Position numbers and translations under genes: made by a program. 64,000 bases of DNA from positions 1-64,000 of the forward strand of contig NZ_PNOS01000028.1 in assembly GCF_002869745.1 (NCBI RefSeq). Reading direction: 5' to 3'. The notes under the pieces are model-generated. The model made no database searches and was not told the origin of the DNA. It saw nothing but the letters and a program-made list of their open reading frames with translations. Each line of letters starts with the position of its first letter. The first letter of the stretch is position 1. The stretch is from Oceaniglobus roseus. Lineage in GTDB: Bacteria > Pseudomonadota > Alphaproteobacteria > Rhodobacterales > Rhodobacteraceae. This document shows, one piece after another, positions 9,649 to 20,909 of the stretch.

Positions 9649-10221
9649 ATGGCACTGAACATCACCGACGTTCCCGACCGGGCGACCTTCGCCGCCGATC
9701 CCGAAGCGGATTTCCAGCCCTGGACCGGCATTGCCTCCGACGGGAACACGCTGCGCTTCACCCGCATGCGCTCGGCGCAGCGACGGTCATGGTGCGCCAT
9801 CGACGACGCCCGGCAGATGCGCCGCCTGACGCAGGGCCTGAGCTTCAACGGCCATTTCCCGACGCCGGGCGAGGTCCTGATCACGACCAACCAGATCCCG
9901 AGCCAGTCCTTCGCGCTGAGCTTCGACCTCCCGGTGCGCGGTGTCGGACTCGACGTGGAACCGGCGCCGGCCGCGGTCGTGCCGGGGCAGGGCTTCAAGG
10001 TCAGCCTCGTGCTTGCCGACACCACGACCATGGAGTCGGTGGAGGTGGAGAAGATGGGCGCCATAGGCGGATGCGTCTTCATCGGCGCCAGTTGCGACAG
10101 TGACCGCATCGACCGGATGATCGTCCGGGTCGCCTTGGTGGACGGCGGCGGGCAGGAAGATCCGGTGGAGTTCGCGGTCAACCGGATGGAGCTGTTGGCA
10201 CCGGTCGGCAATATCGTCTGA
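9649..10221 (+). CDS. Uncharacterised beta-rich protein, last gene of oxidase operon
   Basis: 190 aa, 15 bp after the preceding gene, start MALNITDVPDRATF. No signal peptide or membrane segment is visible, unlike its three operon partners. The C-terminal half (RGVGLDVEPAPAAVV... GCVFIGASCDSDRIDRMIVRVAL... FAVNRMELL) has the strand pattern and FIGxS-SDxxI signature of extracellular beta-sandwich domains found just before sorting signals in PEP-CTERM-like proteins, although no sorting signal follows. Function unknown. Leaderless export or a cytoplasmic role are both open. Confidence 0.65.
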   Translation: MALNITDVPDRATFAADPEADFQPWTGIASDGNTLRFTRMRSAQRRSWCAIDDARQMRRLTQGLSFNGHFPTPGEVLITTNQIPSQSFALSFDLPVRGVGLDVEPAPAAVVPGQGFKVSLVLADTTTMESVEVEKMGAIGGCVFIGASCDSDRIDRMIVRVALVDGGGQEDPVEFAVNRMELLAPVGNIV

Positions 10222-10414
10222 CGTCCTCGACGGGCCGGGGCAGATATCGAGGCGCAGCGCAGCGGTCCGGGCCGGACTGCCCGCCACGGGCGCGACGCCA
10301 TGGCGCAGTCTTCGGCCTTCGCCGCGGGTCGGCCCCGGCCGCATCCGGACATCGCGCGCGCTTCCCGGCACGCGCCGCGCGCCGCCCCGGCCGTCCTGAC
10401 GGGGGCGGCCGGGT

Positions 10415-12774
<2,360 letters not shown>

Positions 12775-12937
12775 TCAGGCGGGATGCAGCGGCCGGGGCC
12801 TTGGACTGCGATTGTTGCGGGGCGATCCACCGGGCGGCGGACCGCCCCGTGACTTCTTTGCGCGGCATCGCACGGGGCCCGGCCGCACGCGTCGAAAATT
12901 GCGACACAGGGCGCGGGAAACGCGACGGCGCGCGCCC

Positions 12938-14983
12938 TCAGATGTCCTTCACCAGCCTGAGCGCATCGTAGATCGCGGCGTGGGTGTTGCGCGCGCTGAC
13001 GGCGTCGCCGATGCGGAACAGGCGGAACCGGCCCTCCGGGTTCGCCACCACGTCCTGCGGCCGCCCCTCGATCAGCGCGTCGTGGTCGACCGCCCCGCCG
13101 TTCGACGACAGCGGCTTCAGCTCGAAGTACAGCTCGTCCAGCGGCAGCGTGCCGTAGTTGACCACCACCTGGTCATAGACCTTCTCGGTGGTCAGAGCGC
13201 TGTAGTCGGTGCCGATCACGGCCTTCAGCCGGTTGCCCTCGCGCGTCACGCCCTTCAGGCGGCGCGTGACGGTGAAGGTGACGTCCCTGTGCTGCAGCGA
13301 CCGCATGTAGGGCACGAGGTTCATTCCCATGATCTCGGGCGCGAAGGTGCGGTCGGGGGTCATCACCTCGACGCTCGACCCGGCCTCCGCGGCGACCTCG
13401 GCCGCCATCAGGCCCGGATGATCGCCGCTTTCGTCGTAGATCAGCACGCTCTGGGCGGGTTTCACGTCGCCCGCGATGAGGTCCCAGGCGCTCACGACGT
13501 GGGGCTCGTCCGAACCCTTCTCGAACAGCTCGGTGTTCGGCAGGCCGCCGGTGGCCACGATCACCACGTCGGGATCCAGCGCGATGACGTCGTCGGCCGT
13601 GGCCCAGGTGTTGAACCGGAACGCGACGTCGCGCGCGGCGCATTGCGCCATCCGCCAGTCGATGATCGACATCATCTCGCGCCGCCGCGGGTTGCGCGCG
13701 GTGAGGCGGATCTGGCCGCCGGGATCGCCCTGCGCCTCGAACACGGTCACCGCATGGCCCCGCTCGGCGGCGACCCGGGCGGCCTCGAGACCCGCCGGCC
13801 CCGCGCCGACGATCACCACCGTCTTCCGCTCAGCCGCCGGGGCGATGGTGTGGGGCATCGTCAGCTCGCGCCCGGTGGCGGCGTTGTGGATGCACAGCGC
13901 CTCTCCCCCCTGGTAGATCCGGTCGAGGCAGTAGGTGGCGCCGACGCAGGGGCGGATGTCTTCCTCGCGCCCCTCCATGATCTTCCTCACGACATGGGGG
14001 TCGGCCATGTGGGCCCGCGTCATGCCGACCATGTCCAGCAATCCCGCCGCAACCGCGTGGCGGGCCGTCGCCACGTCGGGGATCTTCGCGGCATGGAAGG
14101 TCGGCATTCCCGTGGCCTTGCGCACCGCGCCCGCGAAGTCGAGATGCGGCGCGTTCTTCATGCCCTGCACCGGGATCACGTCGGTCATCGCGGGGTCGGT
14201 GTGGATGCGGCCCCGGATCACGTTCAGGAAATCGACGAGCCCCGTCGCCGCCAGCCGCTTCGAGATCTCGATGCCTTCCTCCGGCGTGATCCCCCCGGCC
14301 TCGGCCTCGTCGGCCGTGTAGCGCAGGCCGACGATGAAATCGCTGCCCACGCGCTTCCGGATGCCGGTGAGGACGTCCATCAGCAGCTGCATCCGGCTGT
14401 CCAGCGTCTGCGCGCCATAGGGCCCGTCGAGGTCGTTGGTCAGCGGCGACCAGAACTGGTCCAGCAGGTGGCCGTAGACCTGCAACTCGATCCCGTCCAT
14501 GCCGCCCGCCTGCATCCGCTCGGTCGCGTCGACGAAATCCGAGACGATGCGCGCGATGTCCCAGTCCTCGGCCCGCTTCGGGAAGGCCCGGTGCGCCGGT
14601 TCGCGGTGCTTCGACGACGACACCGAGGGCAGCCAGTCCCCCTTGTTCCAGGCCGTGCGACGCCCGAGGTGGGTGAGCTGGATCATCACCGCGCAGCCGT
14701 GGTCGTGGCAGGCGTCCGTCAGCTGCCGGATCCACGGCACCACCTCGTCCTTGTAGGCGAGGACGTTGTTGAACACCGGCGGGCTGTCCTTCGACACCGC
14801 CGCCGATCCGGCGGTCATCGCCAGCGCCACGCCCGCCTTCGCCCGCTCGGCGTGGTAGGCGGCATAGCGTTCCTTCGGCATCCCGTCCTCGGGATAGGCG
14901 GGTTCGTGGCTCGTCGTCATGATGCGGTTGCGCAACGTGAGATGCTTGAGCGTGTAGGGCTGGAGGAGGGGATCGGTGGACAT
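12938..14983 (-). CDS. FMN/FAD N-methyl demethylase, old-yellow-enzyme family (DgcA/StcD-like)
   Basis: 681 aa. Start at 14983 (MSTDPLLQPYTL), with CCGGAG eight bases upstream; an open frame extends further upstream but without a ribosome site. The N-terminal half is an NADH:flavin oxidoreductase TIM barrel (TLRNRIMTTSHEP, GCAVMIQLTHLGRR, GMDGIELQVYGHLLDQFWSP). Between the halves is a Cys-rich region (CVGATYCLDRIYQGGEALCIHNA) for a [4Fe-4S] cluster. The C-terminal half has the FAD motif VVIVGAGPAGLEAARVA. This is the layout of trimethylamine dehydrogenase, dimethylglycine demethylase DgcA and N-methylproline demethylase. It likely performs the step after the Rieske oxygenase. Confidence 0.8.
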   Translation of the reverse strand: MSTDPLLQPYTLKHLTLRNRIMTTSHEPAYPEDGMPKERYAAYHAERAKAGVALAMTAGSAAVSKDSPPVFNNVLAYKDEVVPWIRQLTDACHDHGCAVMIQLTHLGRRTAWNKGDWLPSVSSSKHREPAHRAFPKRAEDWDIARIVSDFVDATERMQAGGMDGIELQVYGHLLDQFWSPLTNDLDGPYGAQTLDSRMQLLMDVLTGIRKRVGSDFIVGLRYTADEAEAGGITPEEGIEISKRLAATGLVDFLNVIRGRIHTDPAMTDVIPVQGMKNAPHLDFAGAVRKATGMPTFHAAKIPDVATARHAVAAGLLDMVGMTRAHMADPHVVRKIMEGREEDIRPCVGATYCLDRIYQGGEALCIHNAATGRELTMPHTIAPAAERKTVVIVGAGPAGLEAARVAAERGHAVTVFEAQGDPGGQIRLTARNPRRREMMSIIDWRMAQCAARDVAFRFNTWATADDVIALDPDVVIVATGGLPNTELFEKGSDEPHVVSAWDLIAGDVKPAQSVLIYDESGDHPGLMAAEVAAEAGSSVEVMTPDRTFAPEIMGMNLVPYMRSLQHRDVTFTVTRRLKGVTREGNRLKAVIGTDYSALTTEKVYDQVVVNYGTLPLDELYFELKPLSSNGGAVDHDALIEGRPQDVVANPEGRFRLFRIGDAVSARNTHAAIYDALRLVKDI

Positions 14984-15090
14984 GGGCGACTCCGGTTGAT
15001 CGCCGCAGGATTGCCGCGAATGTACAGTTGTGTCAATTAAATGTTCAGACGTGTTGAGTTCGCTTGCCTTGGCCGCCGGTTCGCGCCTAG
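14984..15090. promoter_or_regulatory. Divergent promoter/operator region, betaine locus
   Basis: About 110 bp between the demethylase (minus) and the TetR gene (plus). It contains an AT-rich island (15020-15060). On the minus strand there is a perfect -35 TTGACA (15036-15031), though its -10 is poor. This is the natural site for TetR autorepression and control of the demethylation genes, but no clean palindrome stands out. Confidence 0.45.
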
Positions 15091-15738
15091 ATGCCGCCGA
15101 TGACACAGGTTTCAGATCCCGATGAGAAGACCCGCGGATGGCGGGGGTCGCGCGAGCTCTGGCTTGCCGCCGCCCGTGAGACGCTGATCGAGTCGGGTGT
15201 CGACGCGGTGAAGATCCAGCCGCTCGCCGCGAAGGTCGGCCTCGCGCGGACGAGCTTCTACTGGTTCTTCGAGGATCGCGCGCAGCTGCTGCGGGCCCTG
15301 CTCGACGATTGGCACCGGAGCAACACGGCGCCTCTCGTCCAGGCCACGGAAGCCTATGCCGAAACGATCGCCGAGGCGGTGCTGAACGTGATCGGCGTCT
15401 TCCTGTCGGACGGCTTCGAACCCCGTCTCGACCTTGCCGTGCGCGGCTGGGCCATGAACTCCGACGAGGTGGCCGCCCTGACCGCCGCGGCCGATGCCGA
15501 GCGGCTGGCCGCGCTCCAGGCCATGTTCGTCCGCTTCGGCTGCGACTCCGACGAGGCCGACGTGCGCGCGCGCACCATGTACCTCGTGCAGGTCGGCTAC
15601 ATCTCGATGCAGATGCAGGAGGACATCGCCCTCCGCCTCTCGCGGATCCCGAACTACGTGAAGACCTTCGCCGGCCAGGCGCCGAGGCCGGAGGAGATGG
15701 AGCGCTTTTGCGCCAGGCTGGGCCTGTCCGGCCCGTGA
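15091..15738 (+). CDS. TetR/AcrR family transcriptional regulator
   Basis: 215 aa; a second ATG at 15100 is possible and neither has a clear Shine-Dalgarno. The N-terminal helix-turn-helix is standard TetR (LAAARETLIESGVDAVKIQPLAAKVGLARTSFYWFFEDRAQLL, residues about 23-66), followed by an alpha-helical ligand domain. It is divergent from the betaine demethylase gene with about 110 bp between starts, so it likely senses the substrate or an intermediate and represses that gene and perhaps the Rieske pair. Ligand unknown. Confidence 0.85.
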   Translation: MPPMTQVSDPDEKTRGWRGSRELWLAAARETLIESGVDAVKIQPLAAKVGLARTSFYWFFEDRAQLLRALLDDWHRSNTAPLVQATEAYAETIAEAVLNVIGVFLSDGFEPRLDLAVRGWAMNSDEVAALTAAADAERLAALQAMFVRFGCDSDEADVRARTMYLVQVGYISMQMQEDIALRLSRIPNYVKTFAGQAPRPEEMERFCARLGLSGP

Positions 15739-15787
15739 AGTCTCGGGCCGAAGAGGTGCCGGTGAGCGCCGACCGGGTGCTCGCAGC

Positions 15788-16027
15788 TTACCCCCGAGGC
15801 CGCCCCGCCCGGCCGTCCCGCGCCGCGCGGTAGACGTGGAGGCGGATCGCCGTGGCGAGCCCCGTCTCGGGGTGGCGCTTCGCGTCGATCTCGGCGGCGA
15901 GGTCGTTGATGGGGCGCCCCTCTGCCGCGGCCAGCGCCCGGAAGCCTTCCCAGAAGTCGTCCTCGAGCGAGACCGAGGTGCGGTGCCCCCGGAGCGTCAG
16001 CGAGTGCTTCCGCGGCCGGTCAATCAT
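15788..16027 (-). CDS. Ribbon-helix-helix domain protein
   Basis: 79 aa. The sequence RKHSLTLRGHRTSVSLEDDFWEGFRALAAAEGRPINDLAAEID has the strand-helix-helix pattern of the RHH_4 family. It starts inside the end of the DUF4169 gene (8 bp overlap), so it is in one operon with DUF4169 and fumC, an arrangement repeated in many alphaproteobacteria. DNA binding is likely from the fold; the target is unknown. The C-terminus is Arg/Gly-rich. Confidence 0.8.
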   Translation of the reverse strand: MIDRPRKHSLTLRGHRTSVSLEDDFWEGFRALAAAEGRPINDLAAEIDAKRHPETGLATAIRLHVYRAARDGRAGRPRG

Positions 16028-16202
16028 CCCCGGTCTTGTGCTGGTCGAGCGTGCGGGCCGCCTTCGCGTTGCGGTCGGCCTCCAGCGCCTTCTCGGCCTT
16101 GGTGCGGCCGTGCTTCGCCGAGTTGGCGTCGGCCTTCGCCCTGGCCTCGGCGCGCGCCCGGGCCTTGCGGGCGCGGTTGAGGTTGATGGGCGTGTCGCTC
16201 AT
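16020..16202 (-). CDS. DUF4169 family small basic protein
   Basis: 60 aa, almost entirely helical and charged (INLNRARKARARAEARAKADANSAKHGRTKAEKALE), a composition typical of DUF4169. No function is established for the family. It sits 7 bp after fumC and overlaps the RHH gene, so it is expressed with both. The very basic Ala/Arg helix could bind nucleic acid, but this is only suggested by composition. Confidence 0.8.
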   Translation of the reverse strand: MSDTPINLNRARKARARAEARAKADANSAKHGRTKAEKALEADRNAKAARTLDQHKTGDD

Positions 16203-16209
16203 CGCGGGT

Positions 16210-17601
16210 TCACTCGGGGCCGATCATTTTCTCGGGGCGCACCACGGCGTCGAAGGTCTCGCCGTCGACGAAGCCAAGCGCGATGGCCTCTTCGCGCAGC
16301 GTCGTGCCGTTCCGGTGGGCGGTCTTGGCGACCTTGGTGGCGTTGTCGTAGCCGATGGTGGGGGCCAGCGCCGTGACCAGCATCAGGCTTTCGCGCATCA
16401 GCTTGCCGATCCGCTCCTCGTTGGCCTTCGTGTCCTTCAGCATCCTGAGGGTGAAGCTGTCCGCGGCCTGGCCGAGCAGGGTCATCGACTGGAGCAGGTT
16501 GTAGGCCATCATCGGGTTGTAGACGTTCAGCTCGAACTGGCCCTGCGAGCCCGCGAAGCCGATCGCCGCGTCGTTGCCGAGGATGTGGGCGCAGACCTGG
16601 GTCAGGGCCTCGGCTTGGGTGGGGTTGACCTTGCCCGGCATGATCGAGCTGCCGGGTTCGTTCTCCGGCAGGATCAGTTCGCCCAGGCCCGAGCGGGGAC
16701 CGGAGCCGAGGAGGCGCATGTCGTTGGCGATCTTGTAGCAGGCCATGGCGGCGGCCTTGATCGCGCCCGACATGAACACCATGGCGTCGTGGGCCGCCAG
16801 CGCCTCGAACTTGTTCGGGGCGGTGACGAAGGGCAGGCCGGTGATCTCGGCCATGCGCGCCGCCACGTCCTCGGCCCAGCCCTGCGAGGTGTTGAGGCCG
16901 GTGCCGACGGCGGTGCCGCCCTGGGCGAGCTCGTGGAGGCCGGGCAGCGCCAGCTCGATACGGTGGATCGCGTTCCGGATCTGCTGGGCGTAGCCGGAGA
17001 ATTCCTGGCCGAGCGTCAGGGGCGTCGCGTCCTGGGTGTGGGTGCGGCCGATCTTGATGATGTCGCGGAACTCTTCGGCCTTCCGCTCCAGCTCTTCGGC
17101 GAGCGTGGTCAGGCCGGGCAGCATCACCTCGTGGGCCGTGGTGGCGGCGGCGATGTGCATGGCCGTCGGGAAGGTGTCGTTCGACGACTGGCCCATGTTG
17201 CAGTGGTCGTTCGGGTGCACCGGCTTCTTCGAGCCGATCTCGCCGCCGAGGACCTCGATCGCGCGGTTCGCGATGACCTCGTTGGCGTTCATGTTCGACT
17301 GGGTGCCCGAGCCGGTCTGCCAGACGACCAGCGGGAAGTTGTCGTCGAACTTGCCGTCGATGACCTCGCCCGCCGCCTGGATGATCGCGTCGGCGATCTT
17401 TCCGTCGAGCTTGCCGGTGGCCTTGTTCGACTGGGCGCAGGCCTTCTTGATGACGCCGAGCGCGCGGACGATGGCGACCGGCTGACGTTCCCAGCCGATG
17501 GGGAAGTTCATCAGCGACCGCTGGGTCTGGGCGCCCCAGTACTTGTCGGCGGGCACCTCGAGGGGGCCGAAGCTGTCGGTTTCGGTGCGGGTTGCGCTCA
17601 T
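16210..17601 (-). CDS. fumC: Class II fumarate hydratase
   Basis: 463 aa, the usual FumC length. Interconverts fumarate and malate in the TCA cycle without an iron-sulfur cluster. Start at 17601 ([16 protein letters not shown]) with GGAGG five bases upstream. Superfamily signatures present: [14 protein letters not shown], the [21 protein letters not shown] substrate loop, and the mobile signature loop [13 protein letters not shown] with the catalytic Ser. First gene of the fumC-DUF4169-RHH operon. Confidence 0.96.
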   Translation of the reverse strand: MSATRTETDSFGPLEVPADKYWGAQTQRSLMNFPIGWERQPVAIVRALGVIKKACAQSNKATGKLDGKIADAIIQAAGEVIDGKFDDNFPLVVWQTGSGTQSNMNANEVIANRAIEVLGGEIGSKKPVHPNDHCNMGQSSNDTFPTAMHIAAATTAHEVMLPGLTTLAEELERKAEEFRDIIKIGRTHTQDATPLTLGQEFSGYAQQIRNAIHRIELALPGLHELAQGGTAVGTGLNTSQGWAEDVAARMAEITGLPFVTAPNKFEALAAHDAMVFMSGAIKAAAMACYKIANDMRLLGSGPRSGLGELILPENEPGSSIMPGKVNPTQAEALTQVCAHILGNDAAIGFAGSQGQFELNVYNPMMAYNLLQSMTLLGQAADSFTLRMLKDTKANEERIGKLMRESLMLVTALAPTIGYDNATKVAKTAHRNGTTLREEAIALGFVDGETFDAVVRPEKMIGPE

Positions 17602-17674
17602 CTCGGCCTCCGTCTGCTGTTCGGCCAACCTCTTAGGCGGGGCCGGGCGGAAAGGCAATTCCGGCGGCGCGCGC

Positions 17675-18130
17675 TCAGGTCTTGCGGAAGCTGTCGAGGC
17701 TGACGACCTGCGCGGCGGGGCTCGGCAGGGCGTCGTCGCCGTCGTCGTCGTCCTCGGGATCGTCGTCGCCGTCGTGGTCCTGGGTCTCGAACCTCAGGCC
17801 GAACTCCACCGAGGGGTCCACGAAGGTGCGGATCGCGTCGTAGGGGATGTAGAGCGGCTCGGGGTTGTCGCCGAAGTTGAGGGTGACGGAGAAGCCGTCG
17901 TCGGTCACTTCGAGGTTGTCGAACCAGTGCTGCATGACCACGGTCATTTCCTCGGGGTAACGGTCGGACAGCCAGTCGGCGATCTCGACATCCGGGTGCA
18001 GCGTGTCGAAGGTGATGAAGAAGTGGTGATCCCCCGGCAGGCCGTTGGCGGCGACGCCGGTCAGCACCTCCTGGATCAGGCCCCGCATCGCGCGGTGCAT
18101 CAGATTTCCGTAATCGATCCTGCGCGACAT
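17675..18130 (-). CDS. sspB: SspB-family ClpXP adaptor
   Basis: 151 aa. Alphaproteobacterial SspB homolog: a folded N-terminal substrate-binding domain ([16 protein letters not shown]... [18 protein letters not shown]... [18 protein letters not shown]) that binds ssrA-tagged proteins. A long acidic linker of about 20 Asp/Glu-rich residues follows, then a C-terminal tail ([14 protein letters not shown]) of the kind that docks ClpX. It delivers tagged polypeptides to ClpXP. Start at 18130. The ssrA gene lies only about 2.8 kb away, so tag and adaptor can be compared directly. Confidence 0.9.
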   Translation of the reverse strand: MSRRIDYGNLMHRAMRGLIQEVLTGVAANGLPGDHHFFITFDTLHPDVEIADWLSDRYPEEMTVVMQHWFDNLEVTDDGFSVTLNFGDNPEPLYIPYDAIRTFVDPSVEFGLRFETQDHDGDDDPEDDDDGDDALPSPAAQVVSLDSFRKT

Positions 18131-18212
18131 CGTCGGTCCCCGGGTGCGTTCGCTCCACAATATCGGATTCGGATGCGATGCCAAGTCTGGCTCCGGCGAT
18201 TTCTTCCTGTCG

Positions 18213-19475
18213 TCAGGTCGCGCCGAGCGCGTGGAGCCCCGCGCCCGCCGCCGCCATGACCGCGAGGACCAGCGGCAGCGGCCAGTGCCGCCCGAGCAGC
18301 AGGAGCGCGGCAAGGGCCGTCAGGGCGAGGGCGGGCCAGGACAGGGTCGCGGGATCGGGGCGGAGCAGGTGCAGCGGCCCGAGCGTGACGGACTCGACGC
18401 GGGCGAACAGGACGTGGAGCGCGAACCAGAGCGAGAGGTTCAGGATCACGCCCACCACCGCCGCGGTGATCGCCGCCAGCGCGCCCGTCAGCCGGGGGCG
18501 CGCCGCGATCCGGTCGAGCCAGGGCGCGCCGGCGAAGATCCACAGGAAGCAGGGCACGAAGGTGACCCAGAGCGTGACCGTCGCGGCGAGGAGCGCCAGA
18601 GGCAGCCCGCCCGCGCCGTAGCCCGCCAGGAAGCCGACGAACTGGGTGACGAGGATCAGCGGTCCCGGCGTGGTCTCGGCCAGCCCGAGCGCGTCGATCA
18701 TCTCGGCCGTGGTCAGCCAGCCGTGGTGCGCCACGACCTCCTGCGTCATGTAGGCGAGCACGGCATAGGCGCCGCCGAAGGTGACCACGGCGAGGCGCGA
18801 GAAGAACAGGGCGACTTCCAGCAGGAACGTCTGCCCGAGCGCCGCCAGCAGGGCGAGGGGCGCGGCCCAGAGGCCGAGCCAGAGCGCGACCGTCGCCGGG
18901 GTGCGCGGCCTCTGGCCCGCGGGCGGAGCGGGCATCCCGGCCGGGCGGGCGGTCGCGGCGCCCCAGAGCGCGGCGAGGGCGATGATCAGCGGGAAGGGCA
19001 GGTGCAACAGGAAGATGGCGAGGAAGGAGAGCGCGGCGACGATCCAGTGCGCCCGCCCCTTCAGCGCGCGCCGCGCGACCTTCAGCAGCGCCTCGACCAC
19101 GACGATCACGACGGTTGCCTGGATCCCGAGGAACAGCGCCCGGACCAGGGGCACGCCGCCGAACAGCGCATAGCCGATGGACAGCGCGAGGATGACCAGC
19201 GCGCCGGGCAGGACGAACAGCAGCCCCGCGAGAAGCCCGCCGGGGGTGCCGCGCAGCTTCCAGCCGGCATAGGTGGCAAGCTGCATCGCCTCGGGGCCGG
19301 GCAGCAGCATGCAGAACGAGAGGGCGTTCAGGAACTCGCGTTCGGTGAGCCAGGGGCGGCGGTCGACCAGCTCGCGGTGCATGAGGGCGATCTGCGCGGC
19401 GGGGCCGCCGAAGGACAGAAGGCCGATGCGCCCGAAGACGGCGAAGAGCTCTCTCATGCCTGGGGCCGTCGCCAT
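18213..19475 (-). CDS. chrA: Chromate transporter, ChrA family (two-domain)
   Basis: 420 aa inner-membrane protein with about 10-12 hydrophobic segments. Two homologous CHR halves are visible: LLSFGGPAAQIALMH ... LLPGPEAMQLATYAGW in the first and AVVTFGGAYAVLAYMTQEVV ... TTPGPLILVTQFVGF in the second. Long-chain ChrA proteins export chromate, probably in exchange with sulfate or protons. The start is uncertain: the Met at 19475 or one six codons later. No chromate regulator is adjacent, so specificity is by homology only. Confidence 0.9.
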   Translation of the reverse strand: MATAPGMRELFAVFGRIGLLSFGGPAAQIALMHRELVDRRPWLTEREFLNALSFCMLLPGPEAMQLATYAGWKLRGTPGGLLAGLLFVLPGALVILALSIGYALFGGVPLVRALFLGIQATVVIVVVEALLKVARRALKGRAHWIVAALSFLAIFLLHLPFPLIIALAALWGAATARPAGMPAPPAGQRPRTPATVALWLGLWAAPLALLAALGQTFLLEVALFFSRLAVVTFGGAYAVLAYMTQEVVAHHGWLTTAEMIDALGLAETTPGPLILVTQFVGFLAGYGAGGLPLALLAATVTLWVTFVPCFLWIFAGAPWLDRIAARPRLTGALAAITAAVVGVILNLSLWFALHVLFARVESVTLGPLHLLRPDPATLSWPALALTALAALLLLGRHWPLPLVLAVMAAAGAGLHALGAT

Positions 19476-19574
19476 GGCTGCGCCTGTTCCGCCGTCGTCC
19501 CGGCATGGCTGGCACGGGGCAGGGGACGAGGCAAGGACCTTGTGGAGCGCCCTGCGCTTCGACGTCGGTGACGG

Positions 19575-20801
19575 TCAGGCGGTGCTGCCGACCTCTGACG
19601 TTTCGCCGTCGAGAACGTCCCGAGGATCCACGGCCGAATGCGCCCGGCGCCAGCAGACCCAGAGCCCGAGCAGGAGCAGCGGCGCCATGACGCCGATGCC
19701 AAGCGCCTCGGACAGGGGGCGGTGGAACGGCGGGGCGAGGAACAGCGCCGACAGCACGGCCAGCTCGGCCCGCCCCGCGCCTGTCCGCCGGATGTGCCGG
19801 TAGAGCAGCAGCAGCGCCGCCGCGGTGGTGCAGAGGTCGTAGTGGAAGGCATAGGGCGGCAGCAGCGGCGTCGCCAGCAACAGCGCGGCCGCCCGCGGCT
19901 CGAACGCGCCGCCGAAGCGCCACAGCCGCCAGACCAGCGCCACGAGGCCGACGGCCAGCACGAGGTGGACCGCCAGCGCCGCGCCCGGCGCCAGGCCCGC
20001 CCGCGCCAGCGCGGCGAAGGGCGTGACCTGCTGGTCCCAGAGATCGCCCGACCACATCGCGGCACCGAGGGCCGGTCCGTCCGCGGCCAGCATCCGCCAG
20101 TATTCCGGCCCGAAGGCGGCGAGCGACACGGCGATGCCGGCAACCGCCACTGCGGCGGCCGCGGCCGTCTCGCGCACCTGTCCCGAGGCAAGCAGCGCCA
20201 CCGGCAGCAGCAACCCCAGATGCGGCTTGATGACGAGGAGCCCGGCACCGAGCGCGATCCAGCCCGTCCGACCCTCCCGCATCCCGGCCAGGGCGAGGCA
20301 GGCGAGCGCGCCCGTAAGAAGTCCGTTCTGCCCCTGTCCTACCGTGATCCAGACCGCCGGGGCCAGGGCGAAGGCCGCGAAGACCGGACCCGGCAGCGGA
20401 CCGCCGAGCCGCCGCAGCGCCGCGGCCCAGAGCCCGAGCGACAGCGCGAGGAACAGCACCAGTGCTACCGGGTAGGACAACCGGGCGAAGGGCGTGACGG
20501 CGAGGTGCCAGGTCGGCGGATAGTGCCAGAGCAGGACATCGCCGATCCCTGCCGCCTGCCGTTCGAGTTCCAGGAGGGTGTCGGGATCGAAGGCGGCGAG
20601 GGGGCGGCCTTCGAGCGCGAGGCGGCCCGCGCTCCAGAACGCCGAGAAGTCGCCGCCGAAGCCCGGCACTCCGCCGCTGCCGCCCGCCAGCATCGGCAGG
20701 CACGCCAGCACCCCGAGCGCCAGGGCTAGGATGAACACCCTGCCGAGCGTGGCCAGGCGCGACTCGAGCGCTGTGGTCGCGGGTGAATCGTCAGGTTGCA
20801 T
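19575..20801 (-). CDS. GT87/DUF2029-type polytopic glycosyltransferase
   Basis: 408 aa with about 10 transmembrane segments. Start at 20801 (MQPDDSPATTALESR), with GGGAG eight bases upstream. The FGGDFSAFWSAGRLALEGRP stretch after the first membrane segment, WHYPPTWHLAVTPF and the GQGQNGLLTGAL segment match the DUF2029/GT87 family, which uses polyprenyl-phosphate sugars for cell-envelope glycans. The Asp of GGDFSAF is the expected catalytic acidic residue. Substrate unknown; no glycan cluster surrounds it. Confidence 0.85.
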   Translation of the reverse strand: MQPDDSPATTALESRLATLGRVFILALALGVLACLPMLAGGSGGVPGFGGDFSAFWSAGRLALEGRPLAAFDPDTLLELERQAAGIGDVLLWHYPPTWHLAVTPFARLSYPVALVLFLALSLGLWAAALRRLGGPLPGPVFAAFALAPAVWITVGQGQNGLLTGALACLALAGMREGRTGWIALGAGLLVIKPHLGLLLPVALLASGQVRETAAAAAVAVAGIAVSLAAFGPEYWRMLAADGPALGAAMWSGDLWDQQVTPFAALARAGLAPGAALAVHLVLAVGLVALVWRLWRFGGAFEPRAAALLLATPLLPPYAFHYDLCTTAAALLLLYRHIRRTGAGRAELAVLSALFLAPPFHRPLSEALGIGVMAPLLLLGLWVCWRRAHSAVDPRDVLDGETSEVGSTA

Positions 20802-20881
20802 CCGGCGTCTCCCTTTCGGGCGGACGTTCGTCGGGAGACATGGCCGCAACGTGGCGCGGGCGGGGCATTCGGGGAGAAAGT

Positions 20882-20907
20882 GCAGGCTTCTGTTGCCAGG
20901 TGCCTGC
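20882..20907 (-). terminator. Possible terminator after ssrA
   Basis: Inverted repeat with six-base arms GCAGGC (20882-20887) and GCCTGC (20902-20907), located just past the coding piece of ssrA on the minus strand. On the minus strand it is followed by ACTTTCTCC, only a weak U-tract, so it is a tentative terminator. Confidence 0.4.
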
Positions 20908-20909
20908 GA

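Noticed and set aside
14984-15090. A riboswitch or attenuator before the demethylase
   Set aside because: The leader is only about 100 bp shared with a divergent gene and shows no conserved riboswitch core.
18100-20703. An 867-codon minus-strand frame overlapping chrA and the GT87 gene
   Set aside because: It is out of frame with two clearly recognisable membrane proteins and is Arg/Pro-rich, a GC shadow.
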